Assembly: GCA_037957365.1 (NCBI GenBank)
Contig: JARHVA010001923.1
Span: forward strand, 2,019,501-2,083,500
Length of the DNA: 64,000 nucleotides
Direction: 5' to 3'
DNA from: Torreya grandis
Taxonomy: Eukaryota > Streptophyta > Pinopsida > Cupressales > Taxaceae
In this document: positions 36,481 to 47,639 of the stretch, piece after piece
Position numbering within the stretch: the stretch's first letter is position 1
How the letters are laid out: each line of letters opens with the position of its first letter
Translations under genes and position numbers: made by a program
Notes under the pieces: generated by a model
The model's database searches: none
The model's input: the letters and a program-made list of their open reading frames with translations, nothing else
Told to the model about the DNA's origin: nothing

Positions 36481-36739
36481 TATTAGAATATTTTTCATCT
36501 ATTGTATATATTAGAGTAATGTGTGTTTCCCTTCCATAAGTGCCTTGGGCACATTGTTGTTTTATTTATTTTAATCCTCATTCCTTCAAGAGGGATTTTT
36601 AGAAAGGGATAACCTTATATCATCTTCATGATTAGCTAAGAAGAGATATTTGATACTATGTATGCCAAATGAATTAGACAAGGAAAATGGTCTAGTTCTC
36701 AAGCATAATAGGCATGCTTCTTAGTCAAGTCACCAAAAA
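36481..36739 (+). other. 3' untranslated part of Y
   Basis: Short non-coding tail between integrase and 3' LTR. No clear polypurine tract directly before 36,740 (CAAGTCACCAAAAA); an AGAGGGATTTTTAGAAAGGGA purine-rich stretch lies earlier, near 36,590-36,610. Confidence 0.5.
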
Positions 36740-39265
36740 TGTCGGCCAAAATTGGCTCACATAAGAAACTTTGACTAAATATGGTTTGAATATTTGAGTA
36801 GGGATCATATTGAAAAAGTGATATAATGCTAAAAATAAGTATCCAAACTTCAAGAGAATATCACTTGTCATTGGAAAGCTTTTGAAACACTTTAAGGAAG
36901 CTTAAAGTGTAAATTTGGTGATCTTAAGGAGTCAGACCATCATGGCACATCACACAAGAATAAAAAGGACAATTTGGTTAAAATTTTTATAAGTGTACAT
37001 GGAGAGGCCTTTGAAATTTAAAAAAATACATGTAAATGATGTTTTTCATGCATTGAATGTCCCCTATAAATTTGGTGTCTTGTTGAGTTTTATATCTCAA
37101 GATATAAACCTGAAAATATGATCTAAGAATGAGAGATGTGCTTGAGGACATCAAATAAAATCCATATCAAATAGCCATTTGGATTCAAAAAATCTTCAAG
37201 TTGAACATAGGGATGACAAGTGACATGATCTCAGAGGCTAATATCAAATATCAATGACATATGAGTGATCTCACAAAGTTAACAAGTTAATAAATATCTA
37301 TGGTGCATGTTTAATCAATGCAGTTACATATCAATGGTGAGATCGAAGTCAAGATTTCAAAGGATCCTAAGGATGAACATGAAGGTTCCAATTATATCAA
37401 TGATGGTGAAATCCTAAGCAAATCAATGAAGCATGTTTGATCAGGAAAAATTAGATTTGATGGAGTGCATTCGACCATGTGGATGCAGATCGATGGTGCA
37501 GGCAAAGTCAAAAGGTTAGCAGATCCTGAGAATGAATACAAGGTCACCACATGGCATAATCATGTTTAATCATGATAAATGATATTTGGGTTCATAATAA
37601 TCATGCAAGACTACCAAGTGTCACATTTTCAAGAGCCAAGATCAAAATAAAGGTAGAGATGATAAATTTCTAATGATGGAGGTCAAATCTATAAGACTCC
37701 CAAGGAAATCAATGGGGTAGGTTTGATAAAATATTCAAAATTCATGGGATGAGGACACACATCTAGGGTGATGGTGATTAGGTTTTAAAATGAAATAAGC
37801 ATCCCAAAGGAAATTCCATGAAGGGAGATGCATTGGATCAATAGATTTTTCCACCCAAGCATGCAAATGAGTAAATTTGAGATCAAGATATGAATCTAGG
37901 CTACCAAATCAAACCCTACAGATTCATCTACTAACATTAAATAAGTTCAACCTCTCAATATATTTTAGATGTATGATTTACATATTTTCTATGATCAGTT
38001 AGCTAAGTAGTCTGTTGATCTTCATTTGAGATCATGACTATATGAAAACCAATAAATGGGATTGGTTTTCATCTACAAGTGTACTTGTGTTTGAATTTTA
38101 GAGAAAAGGTAGAGTAGTGATAGGGAAAGGAGTTGGCATAGGGGCATAGGGATTCTAATAATTGTGTTCTGAAGGGACACTAGATAAATGATCTCAAATG
38201 ATTGACTAATAACATAAAGGACATATCAAGATGAAGCACGGTCTGACAAGCTCATTAAGTAGATGGAGAGTTTGGAAGCTGAGAGGCCCAAGTGGAGAAT
38301 TCAATGAAGTTCCAAAAGTATTTGGGGACCTTCCCATTCAAATGGATCATGACTCACCATCTTTGACCACACTCTTGTCTTCTAGTATATTTCTTAGCCA
38401 ATGAAAGGGTTTAAAGGATATTGGGATAAATAAAAGTTAATTTGTTAATGAAGGATTAGTCCTAATTGGATCAAAATGTAGTTGAGAATTCATTAAAAGG
38501 TGGTGGTAGCTCATTTAATGATTTTTGATGGTGTGATCCCTCTCACTCTCTCCTCCCCTTTTCTCCTATATCTCCTATTTTCTCCCTCATTGTAACTCTC
38601 TCTCTAATCTTGGATTCTCACAAGGAATCTCTAATTTTTAAAGAGCAAGAAACTCTCATTTGATAAGGCTAAACCCTATAAAATTTCTAATAACTAAATT
38701 TTGATGTAATAAGATAATTTTTACCTATCTCTTGCCTTTGACTAGTGTTTTATTAAACTTTTGCATGATGGCCTTGTGAAGGAGATTCTTCCATATCCAT
38801 TATCCTTCTTTCTTGCCTCTTTTTAGGTGTTTTCAAGAAATTTGTAGGTCTAAACTTATGTTATTTTTCCATTAATGATTTATTAGTGTGAGTCTTAGAA
38901 TTCCTCTTTGCTTTCCTGATTTATTGGTGAGCCTAATTCATGAAATACTTATGCAATTAGTTAGTTTTTGAGATAGTGTGAGCAAACATTATCTTATGTT
39001 GATCTAGTGTTGGTTTCAAGCATATGGGAGTCTCATTTAAATTTGGTACATCACCTTTTAGCTTTCTTAGTAATCCTTTTCCCCATTTCTAACCTTTTTC
39101 CATGTAGAAGTATTAGTATAGGTGATCCATCAAGAGGAAGCTAGCCTTCTTTGGAGGCTCAACCCTATTATATGATACCCATAACCTAGGGTTATCCCAA
39201 TATTATATCATAGTTAGAGGGAACCTGAAGAACTCTCTCTAAGGGTGAAAATTAATGCCATAACA
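36740..39265 (+). repeat. 3' LTR of Y
   Basis: 2,526 bases, TGTCGGCCAAAATTGGCTCA at the start and CCATAACA at the end. It keeps the TG...CA ends that the 5' copy has lost. The start includes the perfect palindrome GCCAAAATTGGC. Target duplication TTAAT follows. Confidence 0.93.
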
Positions 39266-39490
39266 TTAATCATGCATGTGTATCATATAATGCTAGTAAA
39301 TAAAACACTTCACATATAATTCCCATAGAGTACACAACAAACAACTAAATACATGTGCTAGAACTTGAAATATATCCATGCATCAACATCCAAAACCAAA
39401 TACAAATCATGAAATCAAATCCAATTGTCAAAATAAATATCTATATATAACATATTTTTATAAAATATAGGGTAAAAAATAAAAAATACA
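39266..39490 (+). other. N3 sequence resuming after Y
   Basis: Begins with the right TTAAT (39,266-39,270). AT-rich, non-coding. Read on the minus strand it resembles N2 near 10,130-10,260 (shared 'CATGGATATAT' and 'CTAGCA(C/T)ATGT'), which shows that it continues the N element interrupted at 27,745. Confidence 0.55.
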
Positions 39491-41520
39491 TATCTCCAAC
39501 TCTATGGTTGGGATCCATCATGCATATCCTATGGCCTAGTTACATTGCCCATAAATGCTTGGGATTATCCCCTTTAAATTATACACTATAATGAGGTGTT
39601 CTAAAATCTCAAACCTACTACCTATCCCTCTAATTTGGTCACCTATGGCTTCACCTATCTAAGCTGGATTGCGGTATCCATATGTGCTACTCTCTCCTAA
39701 GCTAAGGCCTACCAATCATGTACCTTTCCCTCTCCTATCCTTATAGATGTATGTAATCTATCTCCACATGTCTACAACTTCATTGAAATGTCCCCTACCA
39801 GTCCAAACTAGCCTACCTAGTTTGAGGCAAATGGTAATATAAGAACATATAGAGTGGTGGGGTTGTATGGCGCTAACACCCCATCCAAAATGTCATGATG
39901 CATGGATACAAGTATGGATCCCTATATGACCTTCTATGTTGCTAGATCTACAACACCAAAATTAGATAGATATTTTATGACATATATATCTCAAAATATA
40001 TCTATCTACTATAACCATATATAACTAGTATTCTATATCAAAACTTAAATCAAAATCACAACATTTCTCACCAATCTCTATATCACCAACCACCATCTCA
40101 TTATATGTTTTCCTATCAAGCATGATCTCTCCATCTACTCATCCTCGAGCCCTTCCTTTGTGGATTGTCTATGAACCAATGTAAATCCTAGTGTCACCAC
40201 TTGTGCATGTTTTGAACCTCTCCTAAGAGGTGTCTCAATAGACTAACTATGACCTAGAATTGATGATCTTTGGTGGTGCCTCCATCTATGGTGTGGTCAA
40301 GGTGGTTATTTCTACTATAGTTCCAACTATGGTATTTGATATGTCCCTTCATCCACATCTATTTCATCCCCACCTTTGCTGCCTACTCCCATGATCAACC
40401 ATTCTATGTCTAACATGTCACAATCTAAGCATAGGTATCTCTACTAGTACTCCTCCTCCTCTCTCCCTTAGCTATCTATCATTTTATTTCTATGGTCTAA
40501 CATGTCACAATCTAATCATAGGTATCTCTACTAGTATTCCTCCTCCTCTCTCCCTTAGCTATCTATCATTTTATTTCTAATAAGTAAGCACTTCTAGAGG
40601 GGTCACTAGGTGTGGGAGTTTGACCTACCTTGGTAAGTGTGCCACTAGATGTGGCTCTACCCATGAGGTATAATGGCCCATGATCTGTACCCATGCTAGC
40701 CTTATCACCATGGTCAACCAAATAGGCCATACAATATCAATGTGCATGTAGGGTTACCACATGATCTTCCCTCATGTGATAGTCTACAACACTAGCACGT
40801 AGGGTACAAACCAAATTACATGGTCCTATCTCCATATCATCACCTAAGGTAACTTATCATTGATCACATGGGATACCTTAATTAGTAGATACATAGGAAA
40901 CCTCTCATATATCAAATAAATAAATAATTTAATAGGCCCCATGGTATTCTTCCCTCTAGATAGCATCTAATATATATCATACATGAGCTAGACCTAGATG
41001 ATAGCCCAAAAGTTATATAGTGCTCCTTGATCTAAAATAAACTAACACAAGGCTATCGTATATAGTGATACCTTATCATTTGACTTGTGACACAACACTT
41101 ATTCTATCATAAGTCTGATCATGGATTTTCAATTGTCTAGAATCTTAGTAATATCCTATTCGAGCACATCACCCATTAGTCTAGTGCTTACCTCTCATCA
41201 AGATAATCTGGTGTCCTTATGATCACTAGTGTCCCTCCTATCGATAGTCATAATAATTTGTGAACATCCTATATTATGATACCCACCTCAATGGTATCCC
41301 CATCAAAAAGTGTTGGTCAAAAATTCATATGTTGCAAAGAACATGACAAAAAGATCAACACTAAATAGGATGCACTTCATTTCCATGATGCCTCCAAAGC
41401 CTAGTGTGACTAGTCATACTCTATCCACATTAGTCAATCACTCTAGTAGATTTGGTAACCATGATGCATTTATTAGTCTCCAATAATTCTAATGTCTTTG
41501 CAAAAAATCAAACACCAAAG
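39491..41520 (-). pseudogene. Plant mobile domain gene, antisense in N3
   Basis: Second copy of the gene at 8,219-10,060. Read on the minus strand near 41,430-41,330 it gives LGFGGIMEMKCI, LFVMFFATYEFLTNTF and, just after, a DGDTIEVGI segment. The nucleotide text 'GATGGGGATACCATT(G/A)AGGTGG' (41,295-41,320) is nearly identical to 8,339-8,362. The central PMD-like part (IYERFPMYLLIKVSHVIN) lies near 40,920-40,840. The C-terminal tail, about 40,700 to 39,500, is acidic and charged and holds a duplicated 29-codon block. Strand, distance to the 3' LTR (about 1.2 kb) and order are the same as in N2. PMD proteins resemble the MAIN/MAIL1 family; this copy is broken by many stops. Confidence 0.65.
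40410..40583 (-). repeat. 87-bp tandem duplication, two units
   Basis: CTAACATGTCACAATCTAAG at 40,410 recurs at 40,497 as CTAACATGTCACAATCTAAT. The whole 87-base units differ at only about two positions (AAGCAT/AATCAT and ACTCC/ATTCC). 87 is 29 codons, so the duplication keeps frame in the antisense PMD gene. It is far less diverged than the surrounding LTRs, so it should be recent. Confidence 0.92.
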
Positions 41521-42669
41521 GATGAATCAAACCTCCATGTCACAAATAATTAACATACATTTTTAAAATTTAAAAAGACATCCACTTTTGATTTAGTTTC
41601 TCAATTTTCTACAGAATTAACCCCTTTAATACTAAATCAGACCTTACTTTATTTTGTAATACTAGATCAACCCTTTCACACTCCTACTAGATTGGCCACA
41701 TCGATACTACATCAACCTTATTCATCAAACTATATCAATCATGTCATACCCAATTGACCTTTACCCCTTACCAACTAAGTTAGCCTATTATTATGTAGTT
41801 GGCCCCATTTTAGCATACTTAATCAGCCCACTACTATGTATTTGGCTCTATCATACTCCCTCACATTATGGATAGAGTCGACCAGGTTGACGTTGCTCAT
41901 CCATAGTGGTGACTTTTTTCCATTTACCATAAATTCCTTGAGCATTTATTAGTCTGACTCCTACCCAATACCTTGTTTTACCCCTAGTTTACCTAAAACA
42001 TTCATAAGGTTCATTTCAATACCTAGATTTGTATTACTAGTCAATTTTCTATTTTTAGCTTAATTTTAAATAACAATACTCAAAATTTTGAAATTTCTAA
42101 TTACTTGCATATGTTTCACTCACTATGGCCCTATGCATCCTCCTCATCTCTATTGTTTCTCCTTGCCATGATAAATCTCTGGTCTTCAATTAGGTCTATC
42201 AAAGCTCTATTTTCTCATAATAGTAAAAATAACAAATGAATTATTTTTCACCCTATTTATATTTACCATTCAAAATTTATATACTATTCCAATATTTATC
42301 ATTAGATTTTATATTTTGATCATATCTTTGTTTTTACTAGATATTTTTCCAAACTATAAAATGTTCTATAATCCTAACATCATAGAGAATCTTTTCACCT
42401 ATTAAATGTCTATGTTATAAAAATTTCAAATTTTCACTCTTTTTCTACTAATTTCTACAGGTTTGCCTAATGTTCCCTACAATGGAAACATTCACATTTA
42501 TTGCATCTCCTTCTTTATCTATAGCACTAAGGTAAGTAAAGGTATGTGTTTCTTAACTCTATCTTTTCATTTATATTATTTTTTCTTTTTCATAATTTAT
42601 TAAACTTTATCATTGTGTTATTATGTTCTTTTATCGAAGCACCATCTTATGAGCTTCAAGTAGGGAATA
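41521..42669 (+). other. N3 spacer between PMD gene and 3' LTR
   Basis: No coding signal. 41,630-41,890 carries loosely repeated 'CTA..TCAACC' and 'ATTAGCC(T/C)' phrases. The last 200 bases align with 650-880 and with the reverse complement of 6,683-6,850, ending in the polypurine-like AAGTAGGGAA (42,658-42,667). Confidence 0.6.
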
Positions 42670-43844
42670 TGGATAAACACAATATTTTCAAACTTATCAA
42701 TTATTAATATTTTATCTTTAAAAACCTCTGAGTCTCAATATTTCTAAGTGCATGCCTTAAAGGGTACACCAAAAAAAGAGTGGGAAAACCATTGGTGTTT
42801 TGCAGGATTATTATCCCTTACTACCACTTGTTATCTACACAACCATTTTTTAAAAACATTCCCTAATCTTTGCCTCCTATTTTTCACCCTCCTCTAATCA
42901 TTTTTCGCCTTCATTATCCCTTCCCTAGCTTAAAATCCCTTTTTACATTTTATAATACACTATCAAACCCATCAACCCTATTCTCTAATTAACAAAACTC
43001 ATTTAGGGTCTAGGTAAACCACTAGCTAACATAAACTAGGACCTAATTTGTTTTTGTTAATAATGATATTGAGTCGATTGGGCTGACCCTATCAGTTAAA
43101 CTTTTGGAAAGGACTAGGGTTAGATGCAAGTATATAAACACATCCATTTCATCATTTTCAAGGGAGGAGAAGAAGAAGATATATATATTGTGCATTTGCT
43201 TATCCACCATTCTACTTGAGGAGCATAGATTAGGGTTTCATTCTTTCTATGGAGATATAGATATTGTCTTGTGGAGAATTATTTGATGCATTGATAGGTT
43301 ATATAACCTAGAGCTAATTTATCCTTATCATCCTTACATACCATAACAACCTCTTGCAAAGCACGTTGTCCAAGGGAGATATTGAGGCTCAGAAGGGTCA
43401 TCTTCAGAGGTAAGTATTCTTAAATTTTTCTTCCTTTGTAAGAGTAGATAAATATGCATTTGTACTTATCTCCTATGCATTAGGATTCCATATACATTGA
43501 TGTGAGAATATGTATTTTATGTGTGTTTAATTTTAATGTTGATTAACCCCACTTTGTTCTAAAAGCTTTGGTGAGCACTACATTAGACTTTAATTTACTT
43601 TTATTAGTTTACTTAATATGAAAACATAGGACCTAGTTAGGTTTATTACATAGTTTTACTTAACATGAGGCTTTGGAACCTCCCTAGTAATATTATTATG
43701 GTAAGAGATATATTGGCTAGGTCTAGCAGATCCATCTTGGTCATGACCTTAAATATATAATGTATCAATAATCAGAAGTGTAAGTGGGATTTATATTCTT
43801 TGAGTTGGGATTGATTTATAGATCAATTATATTTCCCTTTGCAT
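42670..43844 (+). repeat. N-family LTR C (3' LTR of N3)
   Basis: About 1,175 bases beginning TGGATAAACACAATATTTTC and ending TTTGCAT. It has GGGCTGACCC near 43,080 (GGGTCGACCC in LTR B), a TATA box TATATAAA at 43,131-43,138 and a splice-donor consensus GAG|GTAAGT at about 43,408-43,415. The short open frame at 43,104-43,286 lies in the promoter/R region and is not a gene. ACAAG (43,845-43,849) follows as right target duplication. Confidence 0.85.
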
Positions 43845-43849
43845 ACAAG

Positions 43850-44394
43850 TGCATATGGGATTAGATGACTATAGAGGTATACTATCTATAGTAAGAGTGG
43901 AATTTGAAGTAGTGTGTGTATTCTCCATATCTAAAATATGAACATCAAAGGAAGAAGAGATAATTTAGGTGCAAGAGAAGAAATAAAGACTATATTAATA
44001 TAAATAATACTATGAAAAGAATGTTGTAAATAAGAATGGTATCTAAGTATTTATGTGTTTTTATCTTGAATAAAACTAGATAATAATGGATCATCTAAAG
44101 AATATCCATCATCATAATCAAAAGCATGGAGATTGAGAGTGCAAGTATCAATGATATTATCCATAAAAGAAGTATGAGGAATGGATTGTTTAGTCTTGGT
44201 TAGAGTAATAAGAATTTCATTATTTAGTTTTTATCAAGATTGAGGTCATAAAAAATGAGGTAATTGAGTAATTATATGTGAAGGGAGATCATTGTTTTAA
44301 AATTTTCAAACTAATCTCATCGGGTTCATCATCATCAAAATCTAAAAAAAAAATAATGGTATTTCCCACAAGTTTGAGGTGACCATTATAACCT
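43850..44394 (-). pseudogene. N2 post-protease ORF, part before the N3 insertion
   Basis: Read on the minus strand from 44,394: FLDFDDDEPDEISLKI (about 44,350-44,300), LTKTKQSIPHTSFMDN, DYDDGYSLDDPLL (about 44,125-44,085), a hydrophobic stretch, and the end at 43,850 where N3 is inserted. Same order and frame as N3 24,224-24,774, without the Z insertion. This copy shows that the protease and the acidic segment are joined by only about 20 codons. Confidence 0.6.
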
Positions 44395-44960
44395 CTAGTA
44401 TAGTTGATGAGTTAATTAAATTGTTGATATTTACAAAAAGGGATGTTAGGTACATGTTCAAGGGTGGAAATTTTAAAAACATTGTGTTCTTATAATTGTT
44501 TGAAATTACACATGTTTGTATATCCTTAAATCTTATAAATAAAACTATTATGAGGGAATTTAACACATTGGTATGTTAATGAGGTGATATCTCTCATGAA
44601 ATGTGTCTAATGATGATTGATTAAGATGTTATATGATAATAGAAAGATGAATATCATGACTTTAATTCTAACATTGATGGGGGGACCTATGATAGGAATC
44701 TAAACACATCCTAGATGAGTCATTTGTCTTTGATCATATCCTTGTTAGGTACTTTGGGTAGATTTTAGATTATATTTAGCGTACCCAAGTGTTTGAATAA
44801 AATCAAGGGAAGGAACACAAGTGATATATCCTTCATCAATTAGGGCATGCCTGACTTGTATCTCACTAATTTTTACACTAAAAAATAATAGAGGATCATC
44901 CATGTGAAGTAATATTTCATCAAGAATCATTGAAGTGATAATAAATTTGAGTGATAAGGA
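44395..44960 (-). pseudogene. Retropepsin-like protease of N2
   Basis: The open frame 44,930-44,745 reads MILDEILLHMDDPLLFFSVK and ALIDEGYITCVPSLDFIQTL, homologous to N3 18,340-18,480. The active-site triplet is D-E-G here too. After shifts the text goes on to CVKFPHNSFIYKI (N3: CANLPHNGAIYRI), KISTLEHVPNIPFC and NYTRGYNGHL. The LLGRPW motif seen in N3 is decayed here. Confidence 0.65.
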
Positions 44961-45639
44961 AGTATTTATGGTTTTAACAATGTGTATAGAGATTTATTTT
45001 CATTGTTTAATAATAATGGCTTCAGACTTGGTTAAAGTGGCTTCATGCCATAGGTGGAGGTCAAGGATTTTCATCTCGAATATAAGTTGCATTAAATGTT
45101 TATAATGACAAAGATAAATTCTCATGAGTTTGATAAAATTAATTAGAGATGGGAGACTGTAAAATTATATTATTTAATACCATTCATAATATCAAGTGAG
45201 ATCTATGTTAGATAATGGTGCCTAGTGTTGTAGCAAATATGTTGAAGGAAGTGAGGAATTACATTTAAATTTTGATAAGAGGTATTTTATTGGGAACTAA
45301 ATGATGTGGTTATGATGAGTGTATCTGATTAGATTGAAGGATGTGAGGTTTTAGGGATAATAATTTGAGTGATTGTAGGTGGTGAAGAAGTAAGTGGATT
45401 TTTAATTTTAGGTAGGTTAGAGTGAGAGGATTTTTATGGTAATTGAGAATTATAAGTTATATTAATGGAGATTAAATGAGTATCCAAATTTGTTATTTGA
45501 GTAGAAGTGTTTAGGATAGTAAATAGAGTCTATTATGTTGTTGAATTTGTATATATTGTTTTTTTATGCCCAATTTTTTTTAAATGAGATGGATAAGAAT
45601 CTTGGATAATATGAAATGTGGGGAAATTATTATATTTAG
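44961..45639 (-). pseudogene. gag C-terminal region of N2 (truncated)
   Basis: On the minus strand it aligns with N3 17,710-18,290: 'ATTATCCAAGATTCTTATCC' at about 45,610 corresponds to N3 'ATTATCCAAGATTTTTCCCC' at 17,731. Homology stops at about 45,635, where V starts with TGTTGG. The rest of gag and the 5' LTR of N2 should lie beyond V, probably right of this window. Confidence 0.55.
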
Positions 45640-46680
45640 TGTTGGTAATTTAGCCTATCAAGGCTAAATGCCAACCCCTACATTAAAAAAAATTCATGTC
45701 TTAGTTGTCTTGAGTCCTTATGTGATGTGTTTGACCATATTGATGTCATTAACCATCAAGTTTAGAGAGTGAGTCTCATGTCTTTTCACTGTCATGCCTT
45801 GTGATCTAAATGTGCTCTAATGGAGATGGTGAAGAGAGTAGTTGATGACTCATTATGAGTTCTCTAGTATGTTCAATATATTAAAGGTGTGTGGATATCT
45901 ATGATATTTGAAAGGTGTGTTGAAGACACATAATCCTATTTGAGACCTAAAGAAGGATCTAAGGCACTTTCCATAACATTCAGTGGCAATATTCTTGTAT
46001 GAAAATATGTGTATTTTGCCTAAAAGAGAGGTTTTTGGCCTTTAAATGTTAAATATGGAGTCAAAAAGCCACAAAATTATTTATAATGCCTTTAAAAACT
46101 TCATATTCATGACTTTAATTTAGTCACATGATGTCATACTTTGAAAATATCTCCTTCACAAGTATAAGCATTGTTTTGCTCCCCAAAAGGCTCCCACATG
46201 CCAAATTTGCTCTTATTTTGATATCAAAAGACCTTTTACTTCTTCTAATCTCCCTCATGACTCATAATTTCCTTTGTATTGGCCTAAATTGGTAATTCCA
46301 AGATTTAAGTTTGGAGAAAATGCAAAAGAAAGGTTGTTTTCATGTATTTTCATACAAGAGTATAGATTTATACAACCTTTTTCATATAGAATACCACAAG
46401 AGATTGAATATGGAGTTATTAAAGGTGTTACAGATAAGATTCAAGGAAAAAATATCTCAAATAGGCTCAAAATTGGTTCTCTCCATCCATCTATCTTATT
46501 TGCACATCAAAAGAGCCCTTCAAGTTTGTAGAGGATATGGTCATGAGAGAGAAACTTTGATAGAAAATTTGAGAAAATTGGGTAGGGATTAGAGGCATTG
46601 CAAGACCACCAATAGGACAAGTACTAAGGGTACAAATTCCTTAAGTACCAACTATCCCCTTGTAGTAAATCTACTACAAA
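45640..46680 (+). mobile_element. Start of V: LTR-like segment and leader
   Basis: Starts TGTTGGTAATTTAGCC at the point where N2 homology ends. The first 36 bases fold into a hairpin (GTTGGTAATTTAGCC, loop TATCAA, GGCTAAAT.CCAAC). This is typical of an LTR 5' end. I could not find a second copy of this sequence in the window, so the LTR call rests on position and ends only. Two overlapping open frames at 46,274-46,592 are unlike any known protein. Confidence 0.4.
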
Positions 46681-47265
46681 ATGGCTATGCACTTGCTAGA
46701 GTATCGTAACATGCAAAATGTTGTAGAACAGGTGAAAAAATGCAAACTATAGTGGCATACATGAGGTATAACACAGTCAAATCACAAGGTTACTCATTTT
46801 TTAACCACTTTACTTAATCATTCCCACACCTAGTATAAAATATTTGATCCCAACTAAGCCACGGTTGACTATGATACCCTAAAAGATGCATTACTAAAGG
46901 AATTTGACATGATAGAGCTTGAATAATAGAGCATCATTGTGCTAAAATAAATTACCCAAGGAATCTCAAAGAGAGTGTTCTTTTACAATGCATATTTAAA
47001 AACCCTCATATCAAATCTCCCATATGATATTCACCCTTCCCAACATGCACAATGGTTCATTTGGGGGTTGTTCATGCCGTTCCAAAGAGCACTTTCCATG
47101 AAGACTTTTATGGACCCTCGAGAAGTGATTGAATCCATGTTTAGAGATGAGGTAGTCATAAGTGAAAACACTATGATCAGCCCATTTATGGAGTCATATA
47201 TTATATCTATGGCCTCTCAAATCCAAAATATTACCACCAATTATGTGCATGATGCTTGAAGTGGA
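46681..47265 (+). pseudogene. gag (capsid) of V
   Basis: YDTLKDALLKEFDMIELE (about 46,870-46,925), ITQGISKRVFFYNAYLKTL, WFIWGLFMPFQRALS and DPREVIESMFRDEVV follow the pattern 'W..L..aL...F.......... L..L.Q...v..Y...F..L ... F..GL.......v....P..l.eai..a' of the retrotransposon gag domain. It is open from 46,975 to 47,259, with stops upstream. The ATG at 46,681 is a possible start (ATGGCTATGC). Confidence 0.7.
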
Positions 47266-47639
47266 TTATGGTGCACTGACTATAAAGTAGAAGGTCATAA
47301 TAGAACTAACTACCCACAGAGGAATGTGTACATTCTACTTCTAAGTTGTGAAGTCTATTGAGAAGTGCATGATGTCTAAAACTATCCTTTATTTCAACAT
47401 GCTATCCAATTTAACATAATCATTTATTATTGTTTGTGTGATGTCTACACATATACCACTGATGATTGCCAGGTGATTGATGAAATGTATGAAAATATGG
47501 AAAGGAGCATGTAACATGCTACCATAATGGTCAAAGGAAAATAAAACCAAGGTAATTATGGGTACAACCAATAAAATATAGGATTTAAGATGCATTGAGG
47601 TACTAGAGGGTGAGGTACAGGATGTAGTGGTGGAAGGTT

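Larger units (their letters stand above)
27746..39265 (+). mobile_element. Y: complete Ty3/gypsy element, 11.5 kb, inserted in N3
   Basis: LTR, primer-binding site, gag, protease, an extra RNase H, RT, RNase H, integrase and LTR, flanked by perfect TTAAT duplications. All genes are on the + strand, and all are broken by stops and a few frameshifts. The domain content (extra archaeal-type RNase H besides the gypsy one, long LTRs, PBS reading TAGCATGCTCGGTGGG) points to the Tat/Athila side of plant non-chromodomain gypsy elements. I do not recognise the exact family. Confidence 0.9.
12597..43844 (+). mobile_element. N3: full-length N-family element with two nested insertions
   Basis: Bounded by LTR B and LTR C with a near-matching 5-base target duplication. 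After removing Z (18,896-24,223) and Y (27,746-39,265) it is about 14.4 kb. The order is leader with tandem repeats, gag, protease, an unrecognised ORF, a non-coding part, an antisense PMD gene, a polypurine tract and the 3' LTR. I searched all of its own sequence by reading and found no RT (no YxDD or FG motifs), RNase H or integrase. N2 has the same plan, so the absence does not come from a deletion in one copy. It is best read as a non-autonomous, gag-protease-bearing gypsy derivative that would need another element's pol. Confidence 0.75.
5529..45639 (-). mobile_element. N2: minus-strand N-family element split by N3
   Basis: N2 consists of 5,529-12,596 and 43,845-45,639, separated by the N3 insertion. 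Read on the minus strand it runs gag C-terminus (45,639-44,960), protease (44,960-44,400), post-protease ORF (44,395-43,850, resumed at 12,591-12,050), non-coding part (12,050-10,100), antisense PMD gene (+ strand 8,219-10,060), spacer (6,700-8,200) and 3' LTR. Every block has its counterpart in N3 in the same order, which is the main evidence that the two halves are one element. Its 5' LTR and gag N-terminus are not seen: the homology stops at about 45,635, where V begins. Confidence 0.7.

Noticed and set aside
46274..46592. Two overlapping open frames of 85 and 93 codons before V gag
   Set aside because: They are in different frames of the same stretch, match nothing, and lie in the LTR/leader zone.
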